A stretch of DNA of 64,000 bases from Cylicocyclus nassatus. Its lineage: Eukaryota; Nematoda; Chromadorea; Rhabditida; Strongylidae. The stretch is from contig CATQJL010000001.1 of NCBI GenBank assembly GCA_958299035.1, positions 51,400,461 to 51,464,460 on the forward strand. The letters are read 5' to 3'. This document shows, piece by piece, positions 1 to 11,500 of the stretch. Made by a program: the position numbers and the translations under genes. Within the stretch, counting starts at the first letter, position 1, and each line of letters opens with the position of its first letter. The notes under the pieces are model-generated. The model saw only the letters and a list, made by a program, of their open reading frames with translations. It was not told the origin of the DNA and searched no databases.

Positions 1-488
1 CTACGGTAGTGAAGAAGAACGGTGATTCGTTTATCATCAATTTAATAATAAGTTGAAGCCGCCCCTACCATTCGGTGCCCCACGATCCACAAAAGCTGCT
101 TAGGCAAAAAAGATAATGACGATCAAACGTTACAATTTTGTAATACTTTGTATACAGTCAGTTTTTGATACTTCTGCTCTCAACATAGATGAGCCGTCGT
201 TTTACGGAATCCTCTGCTCCGCATATATACGATCATCAAATAAGAAAGCTAGACCAACTGTGCGATTAACCACTTTTGGCATTCGAGTATTTTATACTGT
301 GAATATACGCTTTTTCGATTTGCAGCTAGAACATTCAAAAAATAATTTGATTCTATCATTTGGGAGATTTGCAATATTGTGTATGTTGAACACTGTAATT
401 CAGGTTACCATAATATTCGACCTTTAATTTAGTTACGTTTGCTCACAAAATTTTCCGACTACTAATTAACAAGTTGAATAGATTTCAG
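1..488. other. Non-coding stretch upstream of P450 exon
   Basis: No exon, RNA gene or repeat boundary was recognised. It ends at a good splice acceptor (ATTTCAG at 482-488), so it is most likely the 3' part of an intron of the P450 gene that continues to the left of the window. The KxxALRMYP-type exon that lies 64 bases upstream of the equivalent exon in the second P450 is not present here, so this intron must be longer than 488 bases or the upstream exons are lost. Confidence 0.5.
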
Positions 489-978
489 TACAAACTCTCG
501 ACGTTGCATGAAATCAACTACCATCGGAGGCATAGAGATCGAAGAAGGGACCTTTGTCATGGCTGACACTTTCTCATTACACTATGATCCGGAAATTTGG
601 GGAGAAGACGCTGAGGAGTTTCGACCTGAAAGGTTAATCTTTCAAGCAGTGATTAACACAGTGATTCTATATAAAACATGTACTCGCCACTTCAGATGGA
701 TTGATGCAGAACGCGCGGTAGCGTCATGGCTTGCGTTCGGTCTGGGACCTCGTCAGTGTATTGCGATGAGATTTGCCCAAATGGAGGAAAAGCTTGTCCT
801 GGCTCATTTGCTCAAGCGTTTCGACATAATAGTAACAGATCGCACCGAGGTAGACAACACTTACTGCTTTCGTGACGAACTTGATATGTTTCAGAAAGAG
901 CTCACTCTGATAGGATCCATGACTACTGCTCCAAAGTCTGTCACTGTAAAGCTCAGAAAAAGGATCTCGCCAACCTAA
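489..978 (+). CDS. Cytochrome P450, C-terminal exons (partial gene)
   Basis: Haem-thiolate monooxygenase, expected on the ER membrane; substrate unknown. Three exons are visible: 489-632, 696-849 and 895-978, with TAA at 976-978. The first encodes the stretch ending [18 protein letters not shown] (the PERF/PxRx region); the second carries the haem-binding motif [10 protein letters not shown]; the third is the C-terminal strand. Introns 633-695 (63 nt) and 850-894 (45 nt) both have GT-AG ends, are multiples of three and contain no stop, so an uninterrupted ORF runs from 508 to 978; comparison with the downstream paralogue, which has introns at the same two places, shows that they are introns. 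Oddity: the last Gly of FxxGxRxCxG is Ala, a substitution tolerated in many P450s. N-terminal exons lie outside the window. Family assignment to the CYP3 clan (CYP13-like) is inference. Confidence 0.88.
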
Positions 979-1584
979 AAGTCGATTCTCGTTCTTTTCC
1001 GTATTTCATAATTCAATCAATATTTTGACCATCGATGACCATCACCGGACACTTCTTGCTATCATCAATTGTATAAACATGCTGTACATCTTTAAATGAG
1101 ACTGAGTGCATACGGGCTGGCTGTGTTACCTTGCAAAAATTATTTCCTATTTTTATCACCATAAGCATCTTCAATCAGAAAAACCACTCAAAAATCAACT
1201 AGCTCATGCAACTTCTCCATGTCGAACGTTCGTTACAGATACCCTATCTTTTGCATGCCATCGAAGTAAAGAATTGGCAGGTTTTTATTACCAAAGCAGT
1301 GCTGGACTGTACATGCATAAGTAATTCGGTGCAACTTCTGCCAGTACAAGCATGAATTTATGGCAATCTTGAAAAACACGATATTTAGCGTAACAATAAA
1401 AAGGCAAAATTCTGTATTTTTGATTTATTCTCTTTGTATTCTAGCTATAGAAAGAAATACTTGGATTGTACTAGTATCTGTGTAAATAGCATAAACGTGA
1501 GAAAACTTGAGGTGTCATAAGAATTTTTAAGGACCTGATTCTTGGGTTACTGAGTTTTTTTGGCTTCTGGCATCGTACCACATA
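979..1584. other. Intergenic region after first P450
   Basis: A+T-rich sequence following the stop of the first P450. No exon or RNA gene was recognised. It contains an AATAAA hexamer near 1395, which could be a distant polyadenylation signal. It ends at the left terminus of a mariner-type MITE. Confidence 0.4.
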
Positions 1585-2250
1585 AGGGTGTCCCAAAAAA
1601 TGTACCTACTGTTTGATTATAAATAATTCTTTTGTAATGAAGTGTTTCGACAAGCTTCAGGAACCACTTTGTAGAGCGAGGTCAAACTTAGATTTACAGT
1701 ATGGAACGAATCATCGATCGCTCTTCATTACTGTAGGATTACGGTGAGAACTCCCAGCTATTTAACCATTATGAGATATACTACCTAACAAACTTTTTTC
1801 AAAAAGTCTGAAAAATCATGTACTAGGGTTTCGCGCATGCTAATTCCACCCAACAACTTTTTAGTGTTTTCAGCTTTTTTGACGGTATATTCACATTTCT
1901 GATACTGGGAATCATGTTTTTACTATTTACCGGGGATAACATAGGAAAGAAGCATCAGAGTAAAATGGAAACTTCAAATTCGAAATAGGCGGCTCCCATT
2001 ACCGCAGTATAAGATTTTTGGCTTGTTTGGTTTTGTTCCAAAAGAGAATATGGCCTTCAATGGCCCAAAATCTTTGTCGAAGTTCTTACCGTAATCCTAC
2101 AGTAATGAAGAGTGATAGATGATTCGCTCCATACTGTAAATCTAAGTTCGACCTCGCTCTACAAAATAGTACCCAAAGCTTCTCGAAACACTTCATTGCA
2201 AGAGAGTTATTTACAATCAAACAGTATGTACATTTTTTTGGGACACCCTG
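1585..2250. mobile_element. Tc1/mariner-type MITE, copy 1
   Basis: The ends are inverted copies of each other for roughly 170 bases: left AGGGTGTCCCAAAAAA, right TTTTTTGGGACACCCTG. TA dinucleotides flank both ends (1583-1584 and 2251-2252), the target duplication of Tc1/mariner elements. No transposase ORF is present. A second copy with the same ends and similar length (677 versus 666 bp) lies at 45541-46217 inside the BEL element. The left end lacks the first C of the terminus seen in copy 2 (CAGGGTGTCC), which suggests age. Confidence 0.85.
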
Positions 2251-2508
2251 TATGTTGAACAACGCCATCTCAGAAAAGCTTGCTTTGCTTTACTTTTAAT
2301 TTACTGCAATTTTTATGTACTTACTGCGGCCCCATAAGAATTCCGCATTTTCATAACAACATGTATATGGTTCGGATTGTACGCATGTGCTGAAAAATAG
2401 CATGGACGCATGAACCAGACGCAAAACCATCTATCATCACTGTCAACAATTCGATCAGTGACCGCTTATCAAAAGGAGTGAACTTACCTAGCCATTCCCT
2501 TTTTTGCG

Positions 2509-5500
2509 ATGATACTGGTGCTTACTGCGGTCGCCGCAGCTTTGGTCGCTTTATTGAGGTAATCTTTGTCGAATATTTGAGAGACAGAACGTTTTCCGGT
2601 GATTTGGTACATCTATAACAGAAGCACCACAACTTTTATAGTGGACAAATTTTGAAAAAAAACTTTCGAAGAAAATGGCTTTCTTTGCTCGGCTCATGAA
2701 GGACATTTGGAATGCTTTCCATTTTCTGCTATTTTTTGCGTTAAAAAGATCATTTTCCTTGTATGGCTACCGTGTAACTTTGTTGACTTATTGGATTACA
2801 GAAAGTATTAACGAAGACAGTAGTTCTGGCATTTACCAACACCATTTGAACAAAAATATTGCGTAAATGCGAAAGTTTCTTGTATTAATCAGAAAGTAAT
2901 TTTCTGATCTGCAAGGTTTTGTGAAAGAAGAATTGAAGGAAAATGTGCGCTTTAGATGATTTTAGATACTAGAGTGCCGCTAGCTATGTAGACGAAAACA
3001 ACTCTTAGAAAAAACCTCGCTTAGCAGTAACCCATACGCCACTGTGGCGCTCTAATCTTGCATGGAATTGTCAGAAAAAATGCGTCATAAAATTCCAACT
3101 TACAAAAAGAACTTTTTATCAGTGCATTTTCTTCTTAGCAACAAAGCACAAGAATCAAATCTAGCTTACCTAGACAGTGTGACGTTTATTTTGGATGTCA
3201 AGATGTGCTTCTACTGCAAAGGTGTCGTGCTGCTAGGATTTCTTTTTTGTAATGACATTTTTCACAAATTTCCTGCCTCTCATGTGAGAATGAAGTTTGG
3301 AGCGTGTGTGGTCCACTCTTAGGTAAGAAAGTTTCGCCCAAAGTTCTACGGTCACCTGCGGCACTCTGGCATTTTTTTGCGATCAAACAGACACAGTAGG
3401 AAGCTTTCTGGTTTTCCATGGCTAACTAACGAGAAAGGGTTAAGTAAATGTCAAGAAGCGCAAGCCTTCATTTTGAATAAGAAACATTGATTTAGGTTCA
3501 AGAATTATTCTCAAGTTATTTTGAATTACGCAAAAATATAACCTAGAACAAATTGCTGCGCCATTACATGCAATATCCCCAAATATGCTCATGCTTTCAT
3601 CAAATCAAAATATGCAGTGATCTTAATGTTTGTTAACGATTGATGATATAGTCTCCTAAGCAAGCATCAAAGATTTATCTGACGACCCATCTTGTGGGAA
3701 AACTGTTATATGATCTGAAGAAAATGTATTGTGCTCACCATAACTTTTGCAAAAAAATCTAACATTTGTCAACTGCGGAGCATTTCTATCGTAACACAAA
3801 AAAATCCCCATTCCCTCTTACGTTATTTCCCCTTAAGGAAAGTTATGAGATAACAATACTCTTGTGCTTCCTGGCAAACTGTTAGTGCTGGCACCAAGAA
3901 ATATTTTAATCTCTGTTAAGACCGTCGTTGATGCGAACATACATCGCAGAATTCCTGATTTACCAATAATAAGATAGTTGACACAACTATGCTCAACAAG
4001 CTCTTTACTCTTTATTTAGTTTGAATACTAGTATGCAAGCGCATTAACTCGAGCTTTTTAGTCGTATGAGTCCTACAGCACCTTAGATTAGTCCTATTCC
4101 CGGCTATACTCTATGTTTGCTAAAGACCAATCCATTATTTTTGGTGACATTGTATCTTCTGTAAGATTGCAGCTACTATCAATGGCAGAAAGACTACTGG
4201 AAACGTCGTGGCATACCCGGCCCAACAGGAATCATTTTTATTGGGAACATGCATTCTTTAACCGACACATCAGAGCCTATAGCAGTTGTCTTGAAAAGAT
4301 GGACCAAAGTGAGTACACCTATTTTTCAGATATCTGTCGCATAATGAACGCTCTCCAATCAGAGAGACTGGAAATAAGCAGTAAGCTCTATATCACACCA
4401 AGAAATCGTTTCGAAATAAAATGAGAAACCAAGAAAAAACCACTGGTACTTCCAACAAGTTATGGAGTGCTTATTTAGAGCAAATATATGAACTGTCAGC
4501 TTTGCCTAAATAATCACACGTTCGTAGAATTTCAGGTGAAATGCTTGCATTTGAATGGGCTTTTCAGCCCTCTGCACGTTGCTCCCGAGATTGTTTGTTC
4601 ATGCTTGATATTCCTGTTTTATAGAGTAAATTTGCTTATAAGCAAAATTATACTTTTTTCTTACCTCACATACCGATAATCACTTTAGAAGGCTTCAAAA
4701 AAGCCAAAAGACATAATTTCAAAATTGCTAAAATTTTATCTGTAGATATTTCAGCAATTTGGAGATGTATACGGCATTCAAGAAGGCATTCGAAAGACCC
4801 TGGTTACAAGTGATATCAACATGGTACGAGAGCTGTTCATGAAAAAGTTTGAGTACTTCCATGCCCGCAAGGTAAGCTGGATCTGTGTGCTTTGTAAATA
4901 TCGGCATTTAATATAGAAAATAAACTTTACTGGGAGAACAGAAATTCAGATAGATGCCATTCCTTAAGGCAATACTCTCAAAAGATAAACCATAAAAAGC
5001 AGTGACCTTTTTGCGCTAGCTAGTAGCTCCATCGCACTGCGCTGTAGAATTGGAGTCCGTCTTGGTTTGCGAGACTAAATCTGCCGGTTTTTCGAAATTT
5101 TATGAACGTAAGCCATTTCCATTTCTCGTGCCCTTCTACATTTTCATCTTATCTGACTAAAGACTAATTATTTAGAATGATGAAGCGAAGTGATGAGATT
5201 TTGAGCAAATACTTTAGGTAGAATCTGTTAACAAAAGTCTTAGGAAGCTCATTTACATGCGAATAGATGATACTCAAGAGGTTATGTGAACAAAGTGAGG
5301 GCGCTAACGCTGCTCCTGTGCAGAAACGCGATGTTTTTGAAACTGTTTGGTTTGATTCAGGGTCAAGCAAGGGGTGTGGCACACGATCGCTGGTTACGAC
5401 CCCCCCCCTGGTTGCTGTCTTAATAAGACCCCCCCCCCTGAACTATATACCTAAGATAGCATTACCGGAGTTGAGAAAGAGGTCAGGCACAAGTCTTTCG

Positions 5501-8500
5501 ACCCCCCCCCCATGAAAGCCCTCGAACGACCCCTTCTTCCTCCTGTTAACCTCTGGACCTCAAAGTGTGACATTCTGGAGGACACCATCTTTTTCTAGAG
5601 AGTTTTCAGATTTCTGAGAGCTGTACGCCCGACTTTCTGTGACTGCACTTTACAATCACACGTAATTTGACGGCTGATTTTGATCTAAATGAGCATATTG
5701 AAAGGGCCATAATTTTCTTATGGGCGGGACGTTCGGCTCCAAATTTCCCATGTAGCAAGAAGAAGCTATGTGCTCAGTACTCATACCAGCAATGGAGTGC
5801 TTTCTGGATTTTGAAGGCAAGTTAAGGGGGTGCGGCACACCCCCCTTAAAAGCTGCGGCAGCCGCAGCTTTTAAGGGGGTGTGCCGCACCCCATTAACTA
5901 TATCAAAAAAACATTTCTAGCGGACAGCATTTATATGAATCGATAGCCTAAACCTTGTAGATTCCATAGGACTGTTTGGAGCCTGATTTGTCTTCTTAGC
6001 TCTAAGTAATATTTGGTGAAAGCACAGCGATCAAAAGCGAAAAATGGGAAAAACGAGATTTTGGTTGGCTTCTAATTTCACAGTTTGCAGGTCTTCTAAA
6101 GCGCGATTCCTGAGGTGGACAAAGAAGGAGTAGTGCTTTGTCTTGAGTGCAAAAACGGATAGCTAATTGACCTTTGAAACAAAGTTAACCATGTTGGAAT
6201 TTGACCATTTCATTTAGGTAGCCTAGTATCTTGAATCTTCAGAATTCGCTCACACTTTGTCTACAGGGGTTATTTGACATGCTAATTATGGATATGATGC
6301 GAATATCATGTTATCACTATTATCAGATTACCCAACTACGACCCCCTCCCCTTTTGACTTCTCAATACGGCCCCCCCAGGTGTGGCGTGCCGCACCCCAC
6401 GCTTGACCCTGGTTTGATTTGAAGCTCAATAGCTAGAGGCAACGCTCAAATTCATACCTTCGCTTGAACTCGAGTTTCTACAATCATGTAACAAACATTC
6501 TCCATACCCAGTTGTCATGATGGCGTCTAGAAGGACAAGTAAGTGGAAAACAGTGTCGGGTTTTTTGCCCCGAAAACAATCCCTAATTTACTTTCGTGTT
6601 TGACCCCTATATTCCCCAGGCAGAAAGCTGAGGAAATCCGGCCAGCAAAAGTCAGCTATAAGTTGTCAGATCAGCTTCTTAGATAACAGAGAGGCTGCGA
6701 TGACTATTGACTACCCTTTCCCATCAGGGCCCGGCGCAGATCGTATGGAAGCAGGCTGGATCTCGATTTTTGCGAAAAAGCAAAAGGGATATCGTTTTTG
6801 TGGCCAAAAATTGCGGCGTTTTTTTCGACGTTTTTTTTTTCGACGTTTCGTTTTTGAGGGTTTTTTACGTTTAGGGCTGGAGAGTCAAATGGGACTTTGC
6901 AAAATTTCGCGAAAATCAACGGGGACTATGTTTTTAAGAGGTCTAGAAACGAAATCAGCCGGGTCCTGTTTCCGGTTCCCCATTTCACACAGTTTGGAAG
7001 GTCCACCCTAAGTCTTGAGCTGGCAGCATTTGATAGTAGGGCCCTTATCAAGCCAATGAACAAGTCGAGGCGCAAAACTGCTTCGGAAGCGAGAAAATCA
7101 TTCCGGGAAAAACGAGGATGCAAAAGGTCCCCCAGACAGTGCCCCCCCCCCATTCATGCCCGCCCATTCGTGCGCGCCCAGCCAATCATCGTTCCGGAAA
7201 GCCGGCCTGGTTCTTGTTGGGGTTTTTGCGGAATCTCAACTTTATATTCGGAACCAGGGACATGAGAAGCCCGCGGAACGATCAAAACATGGAAGTCAAA
7301 AATCTAAGTGGACGGTGCCTTCAACCTGACTGCACAATCTAGGATGAGCCACAACACTTGCCACAGTTACGCCAGCTCGCAAACTATCTCAGAACAATTA
7401 TTAGCCTTGTCTTTTGATGCTATGCGTCAAGTTGAACGACAAGCGCATTTGCATGATGCCAATTTTAACCAAAGCTTTTAGAGCAGCGTCCTCGTCGGAG
7501 ATGTCGAAAACGATGCCCGAGTGCACCTTTTTGAATCACAAGGTGCAAGATGGAAGAGGCTTAGAGCTATTTCTAGCCCGGCGTTCTCTTCTGGTTCGCT
7601 CAAGAAGGTAAGACATAATCCAACTTTTGCAATCTAAACAGTACTAACGATGTTTGCATATTAATTCAAAGCTTGATAAGCAATAATAGTGGCAACAACT
7701 CATGCCCATGACGCATGTGGTAATGACAAAAACGGGCGTTTAGTCATGAACATCTAAGTCAAAGAAAATTCCCTCAGTCTATGTCCCAAAAGTGACAATT
7801 TGGACAAATTTCGGCTACATTTGAGATTCGACCTACCGTGGAGGACTCCATTCTGGCACTGATGAGTCTTCTCGCGGACCGAACAAATCGAAAAGCTTTC
7901 GACATTCTTCCGTATGTTTTTCTTGGAGAAAGATGCTGTTATGAGAAGTAGTCGATTATAAATTCTACAAAGAACTCACTATGGATGTGATTCATCGAAT
8001 TGCTTTGGGTCAAAAGGGTTCAAGAATGTTTAATGATGACAGGGTTTCGCAAATAGATAGGGCAAGTGACGAATTCAGCAGCATTTATTGTGGAGAAGAA
8101 AACAGTTTTATAAAACACTGATGAGCTTGTACATTCTGTTTAGCTTTTCCAATACAGCTTTCGTCATCCCGTCTTCTACCTGGCCAGCGCCGTTCCTGCC
8201 CTTCGTTTGACTATCAGGTAGAATTACAACTTCAAAAAACGAACCCAAAGGTACACTTCTATTGAAAAATTCCAGAAAACTTTTTCTGACAACATCACGA
8301 CTTAGACGCAGCCCAGTGCCACTTATTTTCGATCAGATTTACAAAACTATTGATGATCGAATCGAACAAAGAGTTAGCTACTTTTTAACTTAATATTAGG
8401 GTGATCCAAAGGTAATGGGGTATCTAGAGGAAGCAATTTAGTGAAACAAATGATACAAACTGCATGCTCAAGTTTCGGCTTACATTAGTCATAACAAAAC

Positions 8501-11500
8501 CTTCTTACAATAAAGGTCTACAAAATGTGCAATATTGCATGGCGCTATTTTCGTGATCGCAAAAATTCAATGCAAGTTACTGCGAGCAAATGTAATTGAG
8601 CAGTACGAGCGATAGAACACTGTTGCCAAAATGATATTGCTACAATGGTGAAAGTATCGAATCAGCGATAATTTGGTGGTTCCAGACAGGGCTAGGGTGG
8701 CTTGCAAGCTGGATATCGTTTCGGGGGGAAAAGCAAAGGAGATATCGTTTTAATGTCCGAAAAGACACAAAAATTGCGACGTTATTTAGAATCAAAGGGG
8801 ACTTCGTGAAATTTGAGAAAAGTCAAGGGGACTTCAATTTTTACATTTTCAGAAAGCCATCTCGTCCCAAGCCCTGGTTCCAGAGCTTTACAATAATAGA
8901 TACTGCTTTGAATAGTGGGAGACATATAAATTTCTCTCATTAAGATGGTCGAATAAGTCCATTTCTGACGGCCAGCTTCTGATAAAGCTTTTAGGTTCAA
9001 TACTGTTTGCATTTACCTAATTTTCCCATTTTCGAAAAAGGGGACCAAGGCATTTTTTTAGCCTCACATTCTGCAGCAAAACGCATATGATTCTTTTTAT
9101 CCAAAAAATAACTACTTTTTGCATAATGAAAACAATAAAATGAGCTTCAAGAGCTCCTTTGAATGGTACGTAAACTCTTCGAAATTTCAGGGTACAGTGC
9201 TTCAAATTCGAACGTTTACAAAAAACGTTGTCTAAGGTCTTTGATGCGCTGCTCAATTGGAGAGGGGTGGGGGTTGCAAGGTGCTGCCATGATAACAGGC
9301 AATATCGCTCTATACAAAAGCGTTTACATTCCCGGCTGCTTACTGCTCCACAAGAAAAGAACCTTGAAAATTGCAAAAAACTGAGGTGCCCCATTATTTC
9401 TGGCTTATCTCTATAAAACTGTTTGGATCTGCAATGTATTTCTATAGGCTAAAGATATAAGCAGAGAAGAGGAATCGCAAGGGACAACAGATTTTATTGA
9501 CCTTTTTCTGGATGCACGAGCTGAGCATGAATTTGACAACCATTCGGATTTCTCCAAATCAGGCATTCATGTGAGTGCGTTTTGTAACCAAACAAACATT
9601 AACATTGTCAGGCAGAGAATACGCGAGTGGGATACATCAATTTTGCGCGAAAATAGCCCTATTGAAGTTTTTATATTATGTCTTAAAACCCTTGCTTTCA
9701 GTATTCCTTCAGTTGACTTTTTGAACGCCTCCTCTGAATCACGTGAGGCATTCACTTCTAGCCTGTGGCGGCAGGAGGGAGAACCTCCAGGCTGGTTCAA
9801 GTACCCGCAGAATGTGCAAAACTTGTAGTGGACCGTATACTAGTAGAAAGAAGACTAAAAGTTATTGCAATTTTGATGAGCGATTTCTAATAAGCTATTC
9901 ACATTTTCCTCTGTTCCTTTCCCTAGGAATCTAATTATTTGTATCTACTCTATCTCAGGTTAAAAAGCAACTGACAAGAGAAGAAATTGCTGCGCAGTGT
10001 TTTGTGTTTTTATTGGCCGGTTATGATACTACCGCGAATTCGCTTGCATATGTTACATTTCTTTTGGCAAAACATCCTGAATCGCAACGACGATTACAAG
10101 AAGAGATCGATCAATACAGCGGAGACGAGGTATGATTTATTCACGTCATTGATGTTAGCATGTATCACAGATCGCATATAAAATATTGGAAATACATTGG
10201 AACCTTATATTAGGTCGTTCCGAAAGTAATGTCGCTTTTTTCAAACGTACGCCACATTTCGTGGAATAAAGATATGTAAGAGATTCTGGTAGCATTTGAT
10301 GCAGCGTTTCATTCTCTTTCTAAAGGTTATAAAGATGTTGCAATACAATCAATGAGCTTTTAGAAAATAACCAAAATCTGCAACCTATGCTTTTTGAGAT
10401 GGCCAAGTTTCACAATTTTTCTAAAATTTTATAACAAACCTCAGAAGTAGTCCAAGTAATGGATGGATGGAGCAAACCCTACAGGAAACAGCACAACTTT
10501 TTTCTACTTTTCAGAGCTCGTCATAATTTCTGTATAAATTTTTTGATGGAAGCACCGAATTTTAGCAGGCTCGTCTCAGACACAAATGCATCAAACACCA
10601 AGAAATCGTCGGATTTTGAAACTTACAAAAAATGGATTATGGTTTTACACTAACTTTACAAAGCAAATGAGCGTTTACCGCTTCAGATTAGCAACTTTCG
10701 AAAATTCCGGGTACAGCCGGAGGCGCCTTGGAAAACCTGAATTATGATGATTTTATCTCGGAAAACTTGATGAATCGGAAACCAAAAACAACTGGTAAAA
10801 AGAGGAGAAAAAGCTGCGTCGAATGACACCCGAGTTGCTTGCCGTTGTTGGTCTGTGAGATTTGAGTTGACCAAATATGGAATTTGATGGCATTTTAAAA
10901 CTGATTCCAAAAACTCTAAGAAGCAAGCTAAGGAAAAGAAAAAATTACGCTGTGTCCTATAGGGTTTGCTCTACCTATATGCCGCTTGTACTTCTTCGGA
11001 GAATAGGTACAAAAATTTTGAAAATTTGCCGAACTTGACCATGGCAAAAAGCATGAGTTGCAAATTTTGTTAATTTTTCGAAAGCTCAATGAGAATTATG
11101 CAGTGACATTACAACCATTAGAAAGAGGATGAAATGCCGCATCGAATGCTTCTAAGATTTCTTGCAAAACTTGATTCCATGAAATGTGGCGTTCCTTCGA
11201 AAAAAGCGACATTACTTTCGGAGCGACCTAATATTTAGAGCTCCCAGCGTCCCAAAATACGAATTACACAGTAGCATTGTGTCTGTACCTCATAAACTAA
11301 GGTTTAGAGGCAATAACTATACTAATATATCTATGTGTCAAGATTTTCAGTTTTTCAGGATTTCCGTTCGGGGGGAGGGGGACAAAAAAATTCTCCTGAT
11401 GAAGATGCGTTGAATTAGCCACGCACTCCAAAAAAAATTTTCATATGCTTCCTAAAATTAAATTTCAGAAAAAGGATGCATGGCGTCAGCCATAACCCCG

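Noticed and set aside
508..978. Single continuous 156-codon ORF as one exon
   Set aside because: Two inserted stretches (633-695 and 850-894) have GT-AG ends and correspond to intron positions in the downstream paralogue; translating through them disrupts the P450 alignment.
4113..4424. 103-codon ORF in another frame over a P450 exon
   Set aside because: The overlapping frame from 4173 gives the conserved P450 WKRRGIPGP hinge and is in phase with the neighbouring exons.
10210..11231. Mariner transposase gene in the long-TIR element
   Set aside because: No open frame with DD(E/D)D or HTH features was seen on either strand; the arms are inverted copies and leave too little unique interior.
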